Positions 18,101-25,522 are shown, counted from the first letter of the stretch. The stretch is 39,672 nucleotides of DNA from Syntrophorhabdaceae bacterium (GCA_009783195.1 WRHP01000013.1:1-39672); one strand, 5' to 3'. Numbers and translations are program-made. Notes: a model not told the origin generated them from the letters alone.

Positions 18101-18295
18101 ACCTATATATTGTCTGGCCGCGGCCGCCTGTTCGGGCGTAATCCCATACTGAAGAAGCTGCGTGTTTCTCCCGCCAAACGGCTCCCCCGCAAAAGCAAAA
18201 GACTTGACCGCAAAAAGGAAAAGGAAAAAGAGCGCCGTGGTCTGCCGCAAGACAGGCCCAAACCGCGAAACAGTTATATCCCTCTTGTTTATCAA
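15113..18295 (-). CDS. wza: Giant Wza-like export protein with multiple SLBB domains
   Basis: This is an outer-membrane polysaccharide export protein of about 1060 residues, nearly three times the length of E. coli Wza. A signal peptide (TTALFFLFLFAVKSFAFA) is followed by a Poly_export domain (SSNYVVGPGDELIVRMWG, about residues 172-246 in ORF-track numbering). A series of SLBB domains then begins at about 252 (VMGEVRNPG), 336 (VAGEVRRPA), 423 (LEGNVRRPG), 517 (ISGEIRLARVE), 721 (VAGEVRQPG), 817 (LAGEFRFPG) and 957 (NVVGRVYNPTG). The fourth SLBB is split by about 100 highly charged residues. A coiled-coil lies at about 862-920 and a terminal hydrophobic helix at 1049-1067. The start is set at a TTG at 18295 with AAGGA seven bases upstream; the track's TTG at 18316 has no such site. 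An ops element lies just upstream. Confidence 0.9.
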   Translation of the reverse strand: MINKRDITVSRFGPVLRQTTALFFLFLFAVKSFAFAGEPFGGRNTQLLQYGITPEQAAAARQYIGSDPESYRQALDNVLKERAGEAQGDAVMREPAAGRPEANTIAGVGRGTAESPYDWRKSTYVGGLFSNRLTARERESLVHFGHDLFVPFGAATPQSENLPVSSNYVVGPGDELIVRMWGRVEGTQRMVVDRDGKIFFPKFGSIYVAGKTFEEVKKLLKSKVSTIAEVNSDVGMGQMKGIRVSVMGEVRNPGWYNISSLNTAIQALSSAGRLKDIGSLRRISILRGSSVVGEIDLYDFLLKGDSRSDIRLIQGDVVFVPVVGRLAAVAGEVRRPAIYELKGGENLLDLVHLAGGFTPAAYKRRVQVERLEENTARVVLDADADELEKNQDGFALADGDLVRVFPIILADEKAVALEGNVRRPGRYEFKDGMTVGSLFNNESEFLPETHYEYALIVRLVPPDLRKEIVPVNLREIVLERKRGADVTLMPRDTLRVFHRKDFEDFPRASISGEIRLARVELLKKPVADDGTRFSFEPEKSKEERFRESLREEDHIRRDDMVKSADGVGEKAKADALAESREAILRDQRIRRRDFKASEIREAELRFAETRGADTRAVDARRAESHFERNALVFEIHEGTRVADLVNMAGGLTRLASLERAEIVRVDESRNYQTIYFHLGKAMAGDPQENKLLHDEDRIRIHSIHEASLRRTVSVAGEVRQPGDFILTRDMKLSDLLFKSGGFLESSYQKEAELIRREISEEGDFVSTRTIIVYPDRAVAGEEEADIPLVADDFLYVRQIPEWEEKILITLAGEFRFPGAYAAQKGERLSSVIRRAGGYTNGAYIKAAVFTRVSTQEAQQEAIDKMIEELEIAVAEKAQEVGAALSREDVESNRQLLEARRGLLAQLKKVKAQGRVIIKLSDPDAMVGSSDDIFLEDGDRLFVPTKMNVVNVVGRVYNPTGVVYDPANDSVSHYLKKVGGPADKADRDNIFVLKANGSVVSRSSAGGNFLTGGFMSSKIEPGDSIVVPQKLAEARAMKDVKDLVQILYQIAVSVGVLVIAF

Positions 18296-18332
18296 GAACT
18301 TTTCCTTTTTAAGCAAAATTTGGGAGCGAAAC

Positions 18333-18345
18333 GCAAGCTACCGCC
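18333..18345 (-). promoter_or_regulatory. ops element (RfaH recruitment site)
   Basis: On the minus strand the sequence reads GGCGGTAGCTTGC, matching the ops consensus GGCGGTAGCNTG exactly, including the flanking C. In Enterobacteria this element, part of the JUMPstart sequence, pauses RNA polymerase so that RfaH binds the non-template strand and makes the long operon antiterminate. Here it lies in the leader 38 bases before the preferred wza start, directly downstream of a gene for an RfaH-like protein. Recognition is by sequence identity only. Confidence 0.75.
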
Positions 18346-18399
18346 CATGCAAACAGCGAAAAACTTATCCCTTTCAGACAACCCCCGCATTAGAACGCG

Positions 18400-18431
18400 A
18401 TAATATCACCTAAAACACCCTCTCCTGGCAA
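18400..18431 (-). promoter_or_regulatory. Candidate promoter for the wza operon
   Basis: On the minus strand, TTGCCA is followed at 18 bases by GATATT, or at 20 bases by the stronger TATTAT. Both lie about 60 bases before the ops element, the right order for a leader carrying ops. The boxes are imperfect, so this is a weak assignment. The operon could instead be transcribed from further upstream through the antiterminator gene. Confidence 0.25.
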
Positions 18432-18552
18432 TCATCATTTCACTATATCAATGTGTGTAAGCCCGGCGCGATGCTCGGCTATCCTTACGACGAACACCGC
18501 AAGCAATGCGGTTTTTGCGTGGGAAATGTCCGGTTTAATAGGCTCAACTCCT

Positions 18553-18925
18553 ATCTGCATGGGCGGCTTCGTTTGGGCAAAAGATCTCCCCCGCAGGCAC
18601 TACTTTCTGTTTTTATGCGTAGCCAGAGACGGTTTCGCCAAAAAACAGGGCAGCGTAGGCATGTACATGAAAACCGCTTCCATACCATCGGACAAATCGC
18701 GGGGAGGTTCTCCGGAGGGGTATGCCTTCTGTTTCGCCGCGTAGCCAAGGACGGCGAAGCAAGAAACAGGGATGACGAGAAAGCGTACCCAAAGGAGAAG
18801 CCTCCCTGCGATGGCCGTGCCGCGCGGCTTTGGCATACGCAGCATCCAGCTTGGCGTTACCATAGGCGGCTATCAAGCGTACCCGGAGGAGAGTGTAGCG
18901 AGCGAAAGAAGCCGCCTCTGCTAAT
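18553..18925. repeat. MITE-like element, compound copy
   Basis: This non-coding block has imperfect terminal inverted repeats: ATCTGCATGGGCGGCTTC at the left, and GATTAGCAGAGGCGGCTTC on the opposite strand at the right. Inside are two copies of a core at about 18600-18650 and 18730-18772, reading roughly CTGTTTC-N-GTAGCCAAGGACGGCGAA-N-GAAACAG, itself a nested inverted repeat. The same ends and core occur at 23052-23225. Small ORFs across it in both strands (18453-18980 and others) have no family features and are not called as genes. With its flanks it fills most of the 600-base gap between wza and the antiterminator gene. No transposase is present, so any movement would need help in trans. 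Confidence 0.65.
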
Positions 18926-18943
18926 CAAGAGTGCGGCTGGTTT

Positions 18944-19435
18944 CTATTCGAGAGACAGTTTTTCAATGGTGAGACGATAGCTCGATACGGCGTCAAGAAG
19001 GAGTATGACGCGCTCGCGGTCGGGCAATTCTTCGAGAAAAATTGCTTCCAGTCCGGCAAAGGGGCCTTCTCCGATCCTGACCTTTTGGCCGGGAGACAAA
19101 TCAACTCTGCGCGGCTCAAGCTTGATAAATCCTTCGCCATCCATCCGCTCCCGGATGGCGGTTACGATTTCCTCTCCGACTTCCTGTGGTTCAAGGCCAA
19201 AACAGATGACGCGGGCAACACCGTGGGTATATTTGATGGTCTTGAGCTCGTCGCCGCGAAACCGTACGAACAGATAGGTGGGAAAAAGGGGCCGAACCTC
19301 TAAAGCGCCACGGTTGCGACGAGACTTCTTATGAAATCTCGGATAAAGAACTTCATATCCGGCGCCGTTTAGCCGGTTGTAAACCCGGTTTTCGTTCAAA
19401 GCTTTAGTTTTGACCAGGTACCATTTGGGATCCAA
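18944..19435 (-). CDS. RfaH/NusG-family transcription antiterminator
   Basis: This is a specialised NusG paralogue of about 163 residues. The NGN domain is evident from KWYLVKTKALNE, PLFPTYLFVRF and IKYTHGVARVICFG, the last two close to RfaH. A KOW-type C-terminus follows (LSPGQKVRIGEGPFAGLEAIF). Such proteins bind elongating RNA polymerase and suppress termination in long polysaccharide operons. The ORF track starts at a GTG at 19459 with no ribosome site. A TTG at 19435 is preceded by GGAGG at six bases and gives the short lead-in before the Trp-Tyr that the family has. The gene lies upstream of an exact ops site, so it probably acts on the wza operon. The Bacteroidetes UpxY group is the other relevant subfamily. 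Confidence 0.87.
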   Translation of the reverse strand: MDPKWYLVKTKALNENRVYNRLNGAGYEVLYPRFHKKSRRNRGALEVRPLFPTYLFVRFRGDELKTIKYTHGVARVICFGLEPQEVGEEIVTAIRERMDGEGFIKLEPRRVDLSPGQKVRIGEGPFAGLEAIFLEELPDRERVILLLDAVSSYRLTIEKLSLE

Positions 19436-19441
19436 GAACAG

Positions 19442-19446
19442 CCTCC
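19442..19446 (-). promoter_or_regulatory. Strong Shine-Dalgarno that sets a TTG start
   Basis: GGAGG on the minus strand lies six bases before TTG at 19435. No comparable site precedes the GTG at 19459 used in the ORF track. This decides the start of the RfaH-like gene. A TTG start may keep expression of this regulator low, but that is inference. Confidence 0.6.
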
Positions 19447-19517
19447 GCCGCACAACCACCGCCGCACCGTTTCACACCGATAACTTGGGATAGTAGTCGT
19501 TCCGTGGTTTAACTCGA

Positions 19518-20474
19518 TTAACATCCCGGTTTTGCCGATTCCGCCTCCAGGAGCTCACGGAAATAGGCAATGGTTCGGATCAACCCCTCCCGCAACAAAA
19601 TGGCCGGTTCCCAACCCAGCTTTTCTTTGGCAAAAGAGATGTCCGGCTTACGCCTGACAGGATCGTCTTGAGGCAGCGGATGAAAAGCGAACTCTGACCT
19701 GGAGCCGACAAGCTCCCTGACCATCGCTGCCAATTCCATAATAGTAAATTCGCCCGGATTTCCGAGATTGACCGGCCCGGCCAGCTCGTCCTGGTCCATC
19801 ATCCTGATCATCCCGGTAACCAGATCGTCAACGTAACAGAAAGAACGTGTCTGGTCCCCTTTCCCGTATATGGGGATCGGCTCGTCTTTAAGCGCCCGAA
19901 CGATAAAATTCGACACGACGCGTCCGTCGTTTGGGTGCATGCGGGGGCCGTACGTATTGAAAATACGGATAACCCGAACCTGCAAACCGTGCTGGCGATG
20001 GTAGTCGAAAAAGAGCGTCTCGGCGCACCTTTTCCCTTCGTCGTAGCATGCCCGCAGCCCGATCGGGTTTACGTTTCCCCAGTACGACTCTTTCTGCGGA
20101 TGCTCCACCGGATCACCGTACACCTCGGAGGTTGAAGCCTGCAGAATCCTGCACTTAAGGCGCTTTGCAAGCCCCAGCATATTGATCGCGCCGTGGACGT
20201 TCGTTTTGGTCGTCTGGACCGGATCGAACTGGTAGTGCACGGGGGAGGCCGGACAGGCAAGGTTATAAATCTGGTCCACCTCGACGTATAAAGGCCAGGT
20301 GATGTCGTGCCGCATGAACTCGAAGGACGGATTCTCGTGGAGATGCTTGATATTCTGACGGCGCGAGGTGAAGAAATTGTCAACGCAGAGAACTTCATCT
20401 CCACGCGCAAGCAGCCGCTCGCAGAGATGCGATCCGATAAACCCGGCGCCGCCGGTAACCAGAATCCGTTTCAT
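19518..20474 (-). CDS. uxs: UDP-glucuronate decarboxylase (UDP-xylose synthase)
   Basis: This is a short-chain dehydrogenase/reductase of 318 residues that matches UDP-glucuronate decarboxylases, which convert UDP-glucuronate to UDP-xylose with bound NAD. The Rossmann motif [12 protein letters not shown] is at the N-terminus. The TSEVYGDP segment holds the catalytic Ser/Thr, and YDEGKR provides the catalytic Tyr-x3-Lys in the form specific to this family. [22 protein letters not shown] is a further family block. The length fits the soluble bacterial enzyme. GGAGAA precedes the ATG. With gmd upstream it suggests that xylose (or a 4-keto-pentose derivative) and a GDP-deoxyhexose enter the glycan. 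No UDP-glucose dehydrogenase is visible in the window. Confidence 0.92.
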   Translation of the reverse strand: MKRILVTGGAGFIGSHLCERLLARGDEVLCVDNFFTSRRQNIKHLHENPSFEFMRHDITWPLYVEVDQIYNLACPASPVHYQFDPVQTTKTNVHGAINMLGLAKRLKCRILQASTSEVYGDPVEHPQKESYWGNVNPIGLRACYDEGKRCAETLFFDYHRQHGLQVRVIRIFNTYGPRMHPNDGRVVSNFIVRALKDEPIPIYGKGDQTRSFCYVDDLVTGMIRMMDQDELAGPVNLGNPGEFTIMELAAMVRELVGSRSEFAFHPLPQDDPVRRKPDISFAKEKLGWEPAILLREGLIRTIAYFRELLEAESAKPGC

Positions 20475-20556
20475 TACGTTTTTCTCCTGACTGTTCGTCT
20501 TCCGCGCTACCGCGGCCGTTTAAGCCTTGCCTCAATTTTTTTAATGGAATCGTTGT

Positions 20557-21600
20557 TTACAAACGGCCTGGATTTTTGCTGTTTGTAAGCTCACAAAAAA
20601 CCTTGCGGCCCTCGCCGGGCGGCTCTATCCCGGCATCCTCCAGATCCGCGTCCATCATGATCCGGACCAGTTGGGAAAAAGATATTTTCGGTTCCCAGTC
20701 AAGGAGCTTTTTGGCTTTAGATGAGTCGGCAATCAGGTTTTCCACCTCTGTTGGCCGATAATACTTCGGATCGATCCTGACATATTCCTGCCAGTCGAGC
20801 CCCGCGTAGCTGAACGCTTCCACAAGAAAATCTTTCACCGAATGGGATTCTCCGGTGCCTACAACAAAATCATCCCCACGGTCGTGCTGAAGCATGAGCC
20901 ACATCGCCTGAACATATTCGTACGCAAACCCCCAGTCGCGTCGGGCATCGAGGTTCCCAAGGAACAGCTCTTTTTGCTTGCCGGCCTTTATGTTCGCGAT
21001 CGCGCGAGTGATCTTCCTGGTCACGAACGTCTCGCCGCGCCGGGGAGATTCGTGGTTAAAGAGTATGCCGTTGGTGACAAACATGTTGTGCGCTTCCCTG
21101 TAGTTCACCGCCATCCAGTAGGAATACACTTTGGCCGCCCCATACGGGGATCTGGGATAAAACGGGGTTTTCTCGTTTTGAGGCGGAGGAGATGCCCCGA
21201 ACATCTCGCTGGAGGAAGCCTGATAGTACCGGGTTTTTACTCCCGTGCTGCGCAACGCCTCCAGGATGCGGGTCGTTCCCAAACCGGTTACATCGCCTGT
21301 ATATTCCGGGATATCGAAAGAAACACGCACATGGCTTTGCGCGCCCAGGTGATAAATTTCGTCCGGCTGGATGTTGTAGATAAGGTTTATCAGTTGCCCG
21401 CCGTCGGACAGATCTCCGTAATGCAAAAACATACGGGCCTCGTCAACGTGCGGATCAACATACATATGGTCCAGGCGGCCGGTATTGAACGTTGAGGCCC
21501 GGCGGACAATCCCGTGGACCTCATATCCTTTCGACAAAAGAAATTCCGCGAGGTACGATCCGTCCTGGCCGGTTATACCGGTAACCAACGCTTTTGGCAT
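20557..21600 (-). CDS. gmd: GDP-mannose 4,6-dehydratase
   Basis: This is an extended SDR enzyme of 347 residues that makes GDP-4-keto-6-deoxymannose, the precursor of GDP-fucose, GDP-rhamnose and others. [19 protein letters not shown] and [13 protein letters not shown] are the diagnostic Gmd N-terminal blocks. [18 protein letters not shown], and [16 protein letters not shown] with the Tyr-x3-Lys pair, form the active site. [18 protein letters not shown] is strongly conserved in Gmd. The ATG at 21600 (MPKALVTG) has GGGAG upstream and is preferred over the ORF-track start eight codons earlier. No GDP-fucose synthase or Rmd reductase is in the window, so the final sugar is undetermined. It is the first gene of the minus-strand polysaccharide cluster here and follows a plausible promoter. 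Confidence 0.95.
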   Translation of the reverse strand: MPKALVTGITGQDGSYLAEFLLSKGYEVHGIVRRASTFNTGRLDHMYVDPHVDEARMFLHYGDLSDGGQLINLIYNIQPDEIYHLGAQSHVRVSFDIPEYTGDVTGLGTTRILEALRSTGVKTRYYQASSSEMFGASPPPQNEKTPFYPRSPYGAAKVYSYWMAVNYREAHNMFVTNGILFNHESPRRGETFVTRKITRAIANIKAGKQKELFLGNLDARRDWGFAYEYVQAMWLMLQHDRGDDFVVGTGESHSVKDFLVEAFSYAGLDWQEYVRIDPKYYRPTEVENLIADSSKAKKLLDWEPKISFSQLVRIMMDADLEDAGIEPPGEGRKVFCELTNSKNPGRL

Positions 21601-21651
21601 TTTTTTCCGCTCCCTTGCAACCAACCATATGTGATAAACGGTAATTCATGG

Positions 21652-21680
21652 AATGTATCCCGAAAAACAGGCGAGTTCAA
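21652..21680 (-). promoter_or_regulatory. Candidate sigma70-type promoter for gmd
   Basis: On the minus strand, TTGAAC and TACATT are separated by exactly 17 bases, about 50 bases before the gmd ATG. The -35 box overlaps the start codon of the divergent M20 peptidase gene. The assignment rests on box match and spacing only. Confidence 0.4.
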
Positions 21681-22981
21681 TGATCGACCCGCTGGAATTC
21701 CTTCAAACATACGTCCGGATAGACACTTCTAACCCGCCCGGCGACTGCCGGGAGGCGGCAAAGCTGCTGAGCGGGATTCTTGAAAACCACGGGCTTTCTC
21801 CGTCGGTCTTCGGCGCTACCCCGGAGAAACCAAATGTTTTTTGCCATGTCGGCGGCACAGAGGAACCGGGACTGATCCTGATCCATCATATGGACGTCGT
21901 CCCCGCGCGGGCGGAGGAATGGAGCGTGCCGCCGTTTTCGGGAGAAATCCGGGACGGGTACATGTACGGGCGTGGAACGTTAGATACAAAATCATTGGGA
22001 GTCGCTCACTGGTGCGCCGCCCTGCGGGCGATGAAAGAAGGAATCCTGCGGCGAAAGTTATTCCTGGCGGCAAACCCGGACGAGGAAGTAGGCGGAGGCG
22101 ACGGCGCCGAATATTTCGTCAAACACCTCCCTTTTTCCCTCGGAGAAGTTTACGGGCTCAACGAAGGCGGGGTCGGCGTACCTAACATGTTCGGCATCAA
22201 AGGCAAATTCTTCCTGCTGGACATGTGGGAAAAAGGACCCGTGTGGATGAAACTCGAAGCGAAAGGCTCGGCGGGCCACGGAAGCCGGCCTTCGAAGCAG
22301 GATGCGCCCGCCCGCCTGGCAAGAGCGGCGGCGCGGATCGTCGAACACCATGAGCCGGCCCGGATGACAAAACCCGTACTCGACATGTTGCGGACGCTTC
22401 GGGAAAAGGGGTTTGCCCGCCATCTTTTTGATGAAAAAACCATGGACGATCCCGCGTCACTTGAAAGACTTGCGTCGGAATTTCCCGAAATCGCCCCTCT
22501 GCTGCGAAACACCTTCGCCCTGACCACGCTTTTGGCAGGGTTCAAACCGAACGTAATCCCATCCGGCGCCGAAGGAACTATCGACTCTCGAATCCTGCCG
22601 GGAGAAAATCCCGACAATGTGGCAAAAAGGCTGAGGGAAATGATTCAAGACCTGGATGTCTCGCTGGAAATCCTGTTTGCCGAAATGCCGACCGGCTCCG
22701 CCGGGGGGCCGCTATATGACGCGTTGGAGGACGCAATCCTTTCGGTCCATCCGGACGCGGTCGTTACCCCATATCTGGCAACCGGCTTTACCGACTCCCG
22801 GTTCTACCGCGGGATCGGCATTCCGACCTACGGGCTTATGCCAATGCTTTTGCCGCGCTCCGAACAAAGCCGGGTCCATGGAGTGGACGAGCGAATTCAC
22901 TTGGACAACGTCCGGGAAATGACCGACATTACTTTCGCGCTGATCCGGCGCTGGAACCAGGACTCCGCCGCGTCAATGTAG
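21680..22981 (+). CDS. M20 family metallopeptidase
   Basis: This is a zinc-dependent M20 peptidase/deacylase of 433 residues. HHMDVVPA holds the first metal-binding histidine, GRGTLDTK the bridging aspartate, and PDEEVGG the catalytic glutamate pair; a further metal-ligand histidine is expected in the C-terminal HGVDERI. A dimerisation-domain stretch (GSAGHGSRPSKQDAPARLARA) lies between them. Such enzymes hydrolyse dipeptides, N-acyl amino acids or related amides in the cytoplasm; the exact substrate is unknown. The ATG at 21680 follows AGGCGAG and matches the family start (IDPLEFLQTYVRIDTSNPPG) better than the ATG nine codons earlier. It is divergent from the polysaccharide cluster and has no evident functional link to it. 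Confidence 0.88.
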   Translation: MIDPLEFLQTYVRIDTSNPPGDCREAAKLLSGILENHGLSPSVFGATPEKPNVFCHVGGTEEPGLILIHHMDVVPARAEEWSVPPFSGEIRDGYMYGRGTLDTKSLGVAHWCAALRAMKEGILRRKLFLAANPDEEVGGGDGAEYFVKHLPFSLGEVYGLNEGGVGVPNMFGIKGKFFLLDMWEKGPVWMKLEAKGSAGHGSRPSKQDAPARLARAAARIVEHHEPARMTKPVLDMLRTLREKGFARHLFDEKTMDDPASLERLASEFPEIAPLLRNTFALTTLLAGFKPNVIPSGAEGTIDSRILPGENPDNVAKRLREMIQDLDVSLEILFAEMPTGSAGGPLYDALEDAILSVHPDAVVTPYLATGFTDSRFYRGIGIPTYGLMPMLLPRSEQSRVHGVDERIHLDNVREMTDITFALIRRWNQDSAASM

Positions 22982-23051
22982 CCGGAGCGCCAACCTCCAC
23001 GCCCCGACACAGTCTCCGTAAATAGCGCGTTCGCCTTAATGCCGGATTCCG

Positions 23052-23225
23052 GTTAGCATGTCCGGCTTCATTTGAGCGAGAACCTTCTCCCGCAAGAGAC
23101 GCCTTCTGTTTCGCTGTGCAGCCAAGGATGGCGAAACAAGAAACAGGGCAGCGCAACCTGCCAGGGATGGCAGGTAAGCGTACCCGAGGGAGAGGGTTTC
23201 GAGCGAAGAAGCCGACCATGCTAAC
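23052..23225. repeat. MITE-like element, simple copy
   Basis: This 174-base non-coding element is bounded by terminal inverted repeats: GTTAGCATGTCCGGCTTC at the left and GTTAGCATGGTCGGCTTC on the opposite strand at the right. Similarity extends inward over about 30 bases (TTCTCCC against TCTCCC). The core holds CTGTTTCGC and GGCGAAACAAGAAACAG arms that can form a hairpin. Ends and core match the larger element at 18553-18925. It lies between the convergent 3' ends of the M20 and transporter genes, where its hairpin could end transcription from both sides. Short ORFs over it in the track look like translation of the repeat. Confidence 0.7.
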
Positions 23226-23256
23226 AGTGTTTCGCAACCCGTAACGGTTTTCCGGC

Positions 23257-24591
23257 TCAAAAGAAGATAAGCGTCACCAGTATGAACACCGGCAAGAGAA
23301 CAACGCAGGACCACCCCATATAGCCGAAAAAGGATGGCATGCGAACCCCCGTTTCTTCAGCAATCGCCTTCACCATGAAGTTGGGGGCATTCCCAATATA
23401 TGTATTCGCCCCCATAAAGACGGCCCCGGCGCTGATAGCCTTCAGCAGCGGCGCGGAAACACCGGCTACCTGGCTCACATCTCCAAGCGACTGCGCGAGG
23501 CTTAAAAAAACAAGATAAGTGGGAGCATTGTCGAGGAAACTTGACAGCAGGCCGGTCGCCCAAAAAAAGTGGGCCGGATTTGTAATGCCCAGCCCAACCC
23601 CGCGCGCCTTCAGAATCAGCATCGCCGGAAGTATGGTGGCGAATATCCCCGCAAAGAGAATAGCCACTTCATTGATTGGGTGATAGGTAAACCCGTTCTC
23701 CTTCCGGATCGCAGCGGGAGTCAACCAGATGGACGCGGCAGCCGCGGCTGCCATAAGAATCTCTCGCCACGGAGATGAAAGGAACACACTGCCGACCACA
23801 GCCGCAAGGAGCAGGAAATTTATCTTCCCTTTGACGGAAACAGACACCTTCTCTTCCGGCAAGGAAGGCGCGGCATCGGAAAAAACACAAGGAGCAGTAA
23901 AAACGGAAGCCGCATGCCTGACGCCTTTGGCTTCATCCGCCGTAGCGGCCTCCCGCGCCCGTTGTTCAATCATAAACACGCGGCGGTCAACCATGTAGAA
24001 AACGCTAATCACCGTTGTGACCACGAAAAACCACATCCATTTCATGTGGACCAGCGTCCAGAAAAACGGCACTCCCTTCAAATAACCAAGAAACAGCGGA
24101 GGATCGCCTATGGCCGTCAGCAGTCCCCCGATATTGGCGACGACGAAAATGAAAAAGACGACCACATGCGCGGACCGCTTTCTGCCCGCGTTTGCCCGCA
24201 AAAGCGGGCGAATCAGAAGCATCGAGGCTCCGGTGGTCCCAAGCAGGTTTGCCAGAACGGCTCCTCCAGCCAGGAAAACGGAGTTTACCGCCGGGGAACC
24301 GCGCATCGCCCCCCGGAAAAGAATCCCGCCGGAAACAATAAACAGCGCCCCAAGAAGCACGACGAACGAGACATACTCCATCGACAAATGAAGCAACTCG
24401 CCCGGAGCGCGAACAGCGAAATACGCGGCCGTGGGAAGACCAAACGCAAGCGACACTCTCCCGTAATGACGCAGCCAGAACGCCGGCGCGAATACCGGGA
24501 ACAGGGCTATCGCCAGAAGAAGTCCTACAAACGGCAGAACCGACCAGAACGGAAGAGTCAGCCCCAAGACCAGCGGATCTTGTGCAAACAT
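23257..24591 (-). CDS. CitMHS_2-type membrane transporter (putative Na+/H+ antiporter)
   Basis: This is a polytopic inner-membrane protein of about 444 residues with some 11-13 hydrophobic segments, belonging to the ion-transporter superfamily (ArsB/NhaD/CitMHS-like). Two inverted-repeat-like blocks are visible: AVLANLLGTTGASMLLIRPLL with NIGGLLTAIGDPPLFLGYLKG, and SSFLDNAPTYLVFLSLA with MGANTYIGNAPNFMVKAIA. These Asn/Asp- and Gly-rich loops are the substrate and ion path of the superfamily. Proteins of this subgroup are annotated as putative citrate transporters or sodium:proton antiporters, and the sequence does not settle which. AAGGA lies eight bases before the ATG at 24591, so that start is preferred over the ATG two codons upstream. 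It follows the Usp gene after 22 bases, probably in one operon. Confidence 0.82.
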   Translation of the reverse strand: MFAQDPLVLGLTLPFWSVLPFVGLLLAIALFPVFAPAFWLRHYGRVSLAFGLPTAAYFAVRAPGELLHLSMEYVSFVVLLGALFIVSGGILFRGAMRGSPAVNSVFLAGGAVLANLLGTTGASMLLIRPLLRANAGRKRSAHVVVFFIFVVANIGGLLTAIGDPPLFLGYLKGVPFFWTLVHMKWMWFFVVTTVISVFYMVDRRVFMIEQRAREAATADEAKGVRHAASVFTAPCVFSDAAPSLPEEKVSVSVKGKINFLLLAAVVGSVFLSSPWREILMAAAAAASIWLTPAAIRKENGFTYHPINEVAILFAGIFATILPAMLILKARGVGLGITNPAHFFWATGLLSSFLDNAPTYLVFLSLAQSLGDVSQVAGVSAPLLKAISAGAVFMGANTYIGNAPNFMVKAIAEETGVRMPSFFGYMGWSCVVLLPVFILVTLIFF

Positions 24592-24613
24592 GAGCATTTT
24601 CCTTAAAAGAGTT

Positions 24614-25444
24614 TCACATGTACAAAAAGAGGTTGCGGCGTCCCTCGTTCAGAAGACAGCCGGTAATGGAAAATCCCAACAGATCAGTCCAGCGGTGCTC
24701 TCCCCACCCGCCAAGAACAGCGAGATCCACATTTTCCTTTTCGCAATAATCGGAAAACGCCTCCTGCTTGCGCCCATTTATAACGCGGGGTTCCCACGAA
24801 CCGTATCCCGCATTCGCCAACAGGTTTTGCGGCATCGCTATACGCTCTTCCCCATCTTCCGGAGAATCGGCCACCGTCAAGAGGATTCCGCGACAACCGG
24901 ACTTCCAAAGAGACAGCTTCGTCATCGCCCCCACAACACGCTCGGTGCGAAACCTGCCGCCGCATCCGATCACCACCGTTTGAATCGGACGGTATGGCGT
25001 GCACGCCAAAAGAATCGGGATTCCGCCATCCCGCATTATTTTGAGGATCATCTTCCCCGGCTTGTCCTTCATATCCGGATTGAAATGTGAGTTGATCGCT
25101 CCCACAACCAGATCATGCCCGCCTGACGAAGCGATAAACTCCTCCGCCGGTTTTCCTTCCCGAATATCTCCTTGGGACTGAACTCCGGCGTTTGCGCAAG
25201 CCTGGCTGACAGATGAAAGAATCTCGGTCGCCTCCGCCATTTTCCGCCGTTCGGTCTCCTCCGCCGCGTGCTGCGCCATGTGTATCGAGCCAAGGCCTAC
25301 GCCTCCCTCAATCCGCCGGATCTCGGACTGGTCGATGACGTATAGCACCCGGATCGTCGCGCCGTAGACCTTCGCAACGTCAATCGCCAGTGCCAAAGCG
25401 TCTTTAAAAGAAGGATCATTGGAAACGGGAAGAAGGATATTCAT
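24614..25444 (-). CDS. Tandem UspA-domain protein
   Basis: This is a cytoplasmic protein of 276 residues with two universal-stress-protein domains. The first begins NILLPVSNDPSFKDALALAIDVAKVYGATIRVLYVID. The second begins at about residue 150 (PIQTVVIGCGGRFRTERVVGAMTKLSL) and ends ENVDLAVLGGWGEHRWTDLLGF, as Usp domains do. The ATP-binding glycine signature is weak in both halves, particularly the second (GWGEHRWTDLLGFSITGCLL), so ATP binding is doubtful. GAGG precedes the ATG. It lies immediately upstream of the CitMHS_2-type transporter. Usp domains often accompany Na+/H+ antiporters, so a regulatory role on the transporter is possible, though unproven. Confidence 0.82.
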   Translation of the reverse strand: MNILLPVSNDPSFKDALALAIDVAKVYGATIRVLYVIDQSEIRRIEGGVGLGSIHMAQHAAEETERRKMAEATEILSSVSQACANAGVQSQGDIREGKPAEEFIASSGGHDLVVGAINSHFNPDMKDKPGKMILKIMRDGGIPILLACTPYRPIQTVVIGCGGRFRTERVVGAMTKLSLWKSGCRGILLTVADSPEDGEERIAMPQNLLANAGYGSWEPRVINGRKQEAFSDYCEKENVDLAVLGGWGEHRWTDLLGFSITGCLLNEGRRNLFLYM

Positions 25445-25493
25445 AAGCGCCTCGCAAATTAATGGAAACTCAAGATTTACGCCAGCTATCGAA

Positions 25494-25522
25494 TTGTAGC
25501 GCGAATCATTTCAGGGCATAAT
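25494..25522 (+). promoter_or_regulatory. Candidate promoter for the CapA-family gene
   Basis: TTGTAG and CATAAT are separated by 17 bases, about 42 bases before the capA-like ATG. A weaker minus-strand set for the divergent Usp gene (TACAAT as -10, TTATGC as -35) overlaps the same sequence, so the two promoters may compete. The call is based on box match only. Confidence 0.4.

Noticed and set aside
17498-18403. 301-codon plus-strand ORF
   Set aside because: It lies antisense to the start of the SLBB export gene and its translation shows no domain or ribosome site.
18453-18980. Overlapping small ORFs in the gap between wza and the antiterminator
   Set aside because: They translate the MITE-like repeat and its flanks. 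Frames differ between copies and none has a convincing start.
20842-21495. 217-codon plus-strand ORF
   Set aside because: It is antisense to gmd, which is unmistakable; this frame has no family features.
23036-23314. 92-codon minus-strand ORF over the second repeat
   Set aside because: It covers the MITE-like element and extends into the transporter's 3' end. It looks like translated repeat.
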